In this document: one piece after another, positions 8,301 through 9,054 of the stretch | Position numbering within the stretch: position 1 is the stretch's first letter | Layout of the letters: the number at the start of each line of letters is the position of its first letter | Notes under the pieces: generated by a model | What the model saw: only the letters and a program-made list of their open reading frames with translations | Told to the model about the DNA's origin: nothing | The model's database searches: none | Translations under genes and position numbers: made by a program | DNA from: Desulfovibrionales bacterium | GTDB taxonomy: Bacteria > Desulfobacterota > Desulfovibrionia > Desulfovibrionales > Desulfomicrobiaceae | Direction: 5' to 3' | DNA: 9,054 nucleotides | Assembly: GCA_012727515.1 (NCBI GenBank) | Contig: JAAYGZ010000415.1 | Span: forward strand, 1 to 9,054

Positions 8301-8433
8301 CCATGGCATTATCGCTGCGTGGATACTGACGCACTGAAAGCGTGAACATGGCCTGCACCCCGGCAATAATGATCAGCAGATTAACCACCAGGGCAAGAAC
8401 TGGGCGCTGAATAAAAATATCGGTAAATTTCAT
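5329..8433 (-). CDS. RND efflux pump, inner-membrane permease (HAE1/AcrB family)
   Basis: This proton-driven exporter works as a trimer with a periplasmic adaptor and an outer-membrane channel to expel drugs, dyes or other hydrophobic compounds. At 1034 residues it is full length for the family. The first membrane helix is at about 9-29 (MKFTDIFIQRPVLALVVNLL at the start), followed by the first periplasmic region, a helix bundle at about 335-500, a second helix start near 530, the second periplasmic region, and final helices from about 850. Proton-relay residues are intact: Asp401-Asp402 in VVDDAIVVVEN (AcrB Asp407/408), Lys925 in VSKNGILIVEF (AcrB Lys940) and the RLRPILMTT segment. The N-terminal stretch VRQYPRSDNAMVTV resembles MexI/MexW-type pumps, which is a recollection of family style rather than an alignment. 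The adaptor gene lies 34 bases upstream. The ribosome site is weak, so translation may be coupled to the adaptor. Substrate is unknown. Confidence 0.96.
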   Translation of the reverse strand: MKFTDIFIQRPVLALVVNLLIIIAGVQAMFTLSVRQYPRSDNAMVTVSTTYVGASAELVRGFITTPLERAIAAADGIEYMESASTQNISTIKVRLKLNYDPLKALSEISAKVDQVRGDLPPEAELPIINVESADSQFASAYLSFTAADLEQNQITDYLMRVIQPRLSALQGIQKAEILGARTFAMRIWLKPERMAALHVSPTAVHQALARNNYLSALGQTKGQLIQINLVANTDLHSADEFKNMAVREDDGAIIRLGDIADIALGAEDYSADVHFTGQTAVFIGIWPLPTANSLDVISLVRQEMSDIQAALPVGMEGHIAYDATEYINSAIHEVIKTLGDTLIIVMLIIFLFMGSLRAVIIPIVAIPLSLIGAVFLMQVFGFTVNLLTLLAVVLSVGLVVDDAIVVVENVERHLAHGKTAQEAALLGARELNGPLLAMTTTLAAVYVPIGLQGGLTGSLFREFAFTLAGAVVISGIVALTLSPVMSATLLRPGMQDRGLAGYSTRAFHRLRQGYARVLDLTLASRPAVYLIWIVITALAVPMYMMSATELAPSEDEGVIFGILDASADASLDQTSVFAAAANKALMDTPESAFTFQVTMPASGFAGLVLKPWDQRTRTVFDVLPEIQARLAAIPGVQIFPVTPPALPGGGDFPVEFVLASTAEQDQILEFAQQLRLKAMQSGMFAFPPLIDVKIDQPQSEVSIDRDRVADMGLDITDIGADLAVMMSGGFVNRFNISGRSYKVIPQVQRMDRLTPEQLAQIHVTGPGGQLVPLSTVATIKNSTTARSLNRFQQLNAVKISGVAIRPLDEALRFLENEAQTLLPKGYIIDYTGDSRQLRTEGNAFVAAFALAVLLIFLVLAAQFNSFRDPFVILAGSVPLALFGALIFTFLKMPDPSVSFWTAGWTTTLNIYSQVGLVTLVGLVSKNGILIVEFANHLQLQGRSKLEAVREATLIRLRPILMTTGATIAGHFPLTLVTGAGAAARNSIGLVLVGGMAVGTLFTLLVIPSLYMLIARDHGRDATGLARLPEEPAMG

Positions 8434-8468
8434 ACGGTGTATAACTCAGGGATGTAAGGCGTGGGCAT
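8430..8468 (-). CDS. Possible 12-codon bridging ORF between adaptor and pump genes
   Basis: The adaptor stop reads TAATG, so an ATG (8468-8466) overlaps it. It opens the frame MPTPYIPELYTV, which ends in TGA overlapping the pump ATG as ATGA. Ribosomes finishing the adaptor could restart here and be delivered to the pump start, which has only a weak ribosome site. At 12 codons this is well within chance, so it is listed as a possible coupling device, not a protein gene. Confidence 0.15.
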   Translation of the reverse strand: MPTPYIPELYTV

Positions 8469-9054
8469 TACGAGTTAGGGGGCTGAGGCTCCAGAGAAAA
8501 CTGCGGGGCAAGCGTGTTATCCACAACCACATCCTGGCCATGACGGTACTTAAAAACCCCGGTGCTGACCACGGTTTGTGCAGGTGTAAGCCCTTTTTTA
8601 ACCACCACAAAATCACCGCGCCGCTCACCCAGGGCAATAAGCTGCTGCCGCAGCACAAGCCTGGCCGGGTTGGCAGCATCAGGAGCTGACTCAACCACAA
8701 AGGCAGAGTCGCTATATGGCGCATAAAGCACTGCTGTGGCCGGAATAAACACCACGTCCTCGTGCTGTGGCATGAGCACTGCCACACGCACAAACATGCC
8801 TGGCCGCAACGCGCCCTGGACATTGGGCACAAGGGCACGCACCCGCACTGTTCGGGTGTTGCTGTCAGCCTGGGCGTCCAAAGCAGTGACCTGGCCTGTG
8901 GCAGATGCCTTGCCCAGCACGTCTGCTTCTATGCGCACTGTGTAGCCAGGCTGCACCAGGACTGCCTGCTGCTGGGGCAGGGAAAAATCCACATACATGG
9001 CATCAAGCTGCTGAAGCGTGACAATAGGATCAGCAGACTCTAAATTCTGTCCCA
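8468..9054 (-). CDS. RND efflux periplasmic adaptor (membrane fusion protein), N-terminal part missing
   Basis: This is the periplasmic subunit that connects the RND pump to an outer-membrane channel. Only the C-terminal 194 residues are in the window; the frame runs off the right edge, so the signal peptide or lipid anchor, the hairpin and most of the lipoyl domain are not visible. The visible part begins GQNLESADPIVTLQQLDAMY, the typical end of the lipoyl domain running into the beta-barrel (YVDFSLPQQQAVLVQPG). The family motif for the barrel end is clear: SNTRTVRVRALVPN, then LRPGMFVRV. The membrane-proximal domain follows (VVFIPATAVLY ... GLTPAQTVVSTGVFKYRHGQDV), and the protein ends in a Pro-rich tail EPQPPNS. 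An internal ATG at 8998 is not the true start, because conserved family sequence continues upstream of it. It precedes the pump gene by 34 bases in the same operon. Confidence 0.94.
   Translation of the reverse strand, partial: GQNLESADPIVTLQQLDAMYVDFSLPQQQAVLVQPGYTVRIEADVLGKASATGQVTALDAQADSNTRTVRVRALVPNVQGALRPGMFVRVAVLMPQHEDVVFIPATAVLYAPYSDSAFVVESAPDAANPARLVLRQQLIALGERRGDFVVVKKGLTPAQTVVSTGVFKYRHGQDVVVDNTLAPQFSLEPQPPNS

Overview
The window looks like chromosomal sequence from a Gram-negative bacterium. An RND efflux pump with its periplasmic adaptor needs an outer membrane. The moderate GC content, the HEAT-repeat/receiver fusion and the paired Hsp20 genes would fit a Desulfovibrio-like sulfate reducer (Desulfobacterota), but that is an impression from gene style, not a demonstrated assignment. 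Nearly all of the window is coding. I see no rRNA, tRNA, CRISPR array, transposase, integrase or phage gene.

Layout. On the + strand, positions 1-2293 hold the 3' part of a trimeric-type purine nucleoside phosphorylase gene, followed 7 bases later by a 545-residue protein made of HEAT-type helical repeats with a C-terminal response-regulator receiver domain. A perfect 12-bp hairpin flanked by A and T tracts (2301-2329) separates this unit from the convergent genes on the - strand. From right to left on the - strand come a periplasmic adaptor (cut by the window end), an RND (HAE1-type) inner-membrane pump, a GT4-like glycosyltransferase, a ZIP-family metal transporter resembling ZupT, and two tandem small heat shock proteins.

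How the genes relate. The adaptor and pump form one efflux module; its outer-membrane channel is not in the window. The glycosyltransferase and metal transporter follow on the same strand with short gaps (about 110 and 52 bases) and no clear terminator, so read-through from the pump is possible, but I see no functional link. The two Hsp20 genes are separated from each other by 10 bases and have a plausible promoter of their own in the 99-base gap upstream. They probably form a stress-response pair that can make homo- or hetero-oligomers.

Most of the window is made of recognisable families. The least conventional items are the HEAT-receiver fusion downstream of a purine salvage gene, and two tiny reading frames that bridge the adaptor/pump and pump/glycosyltransferase junctions, each ending in an ATGA overlap with the next gene. 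The tiny frames could easily be chance and are marked as such.
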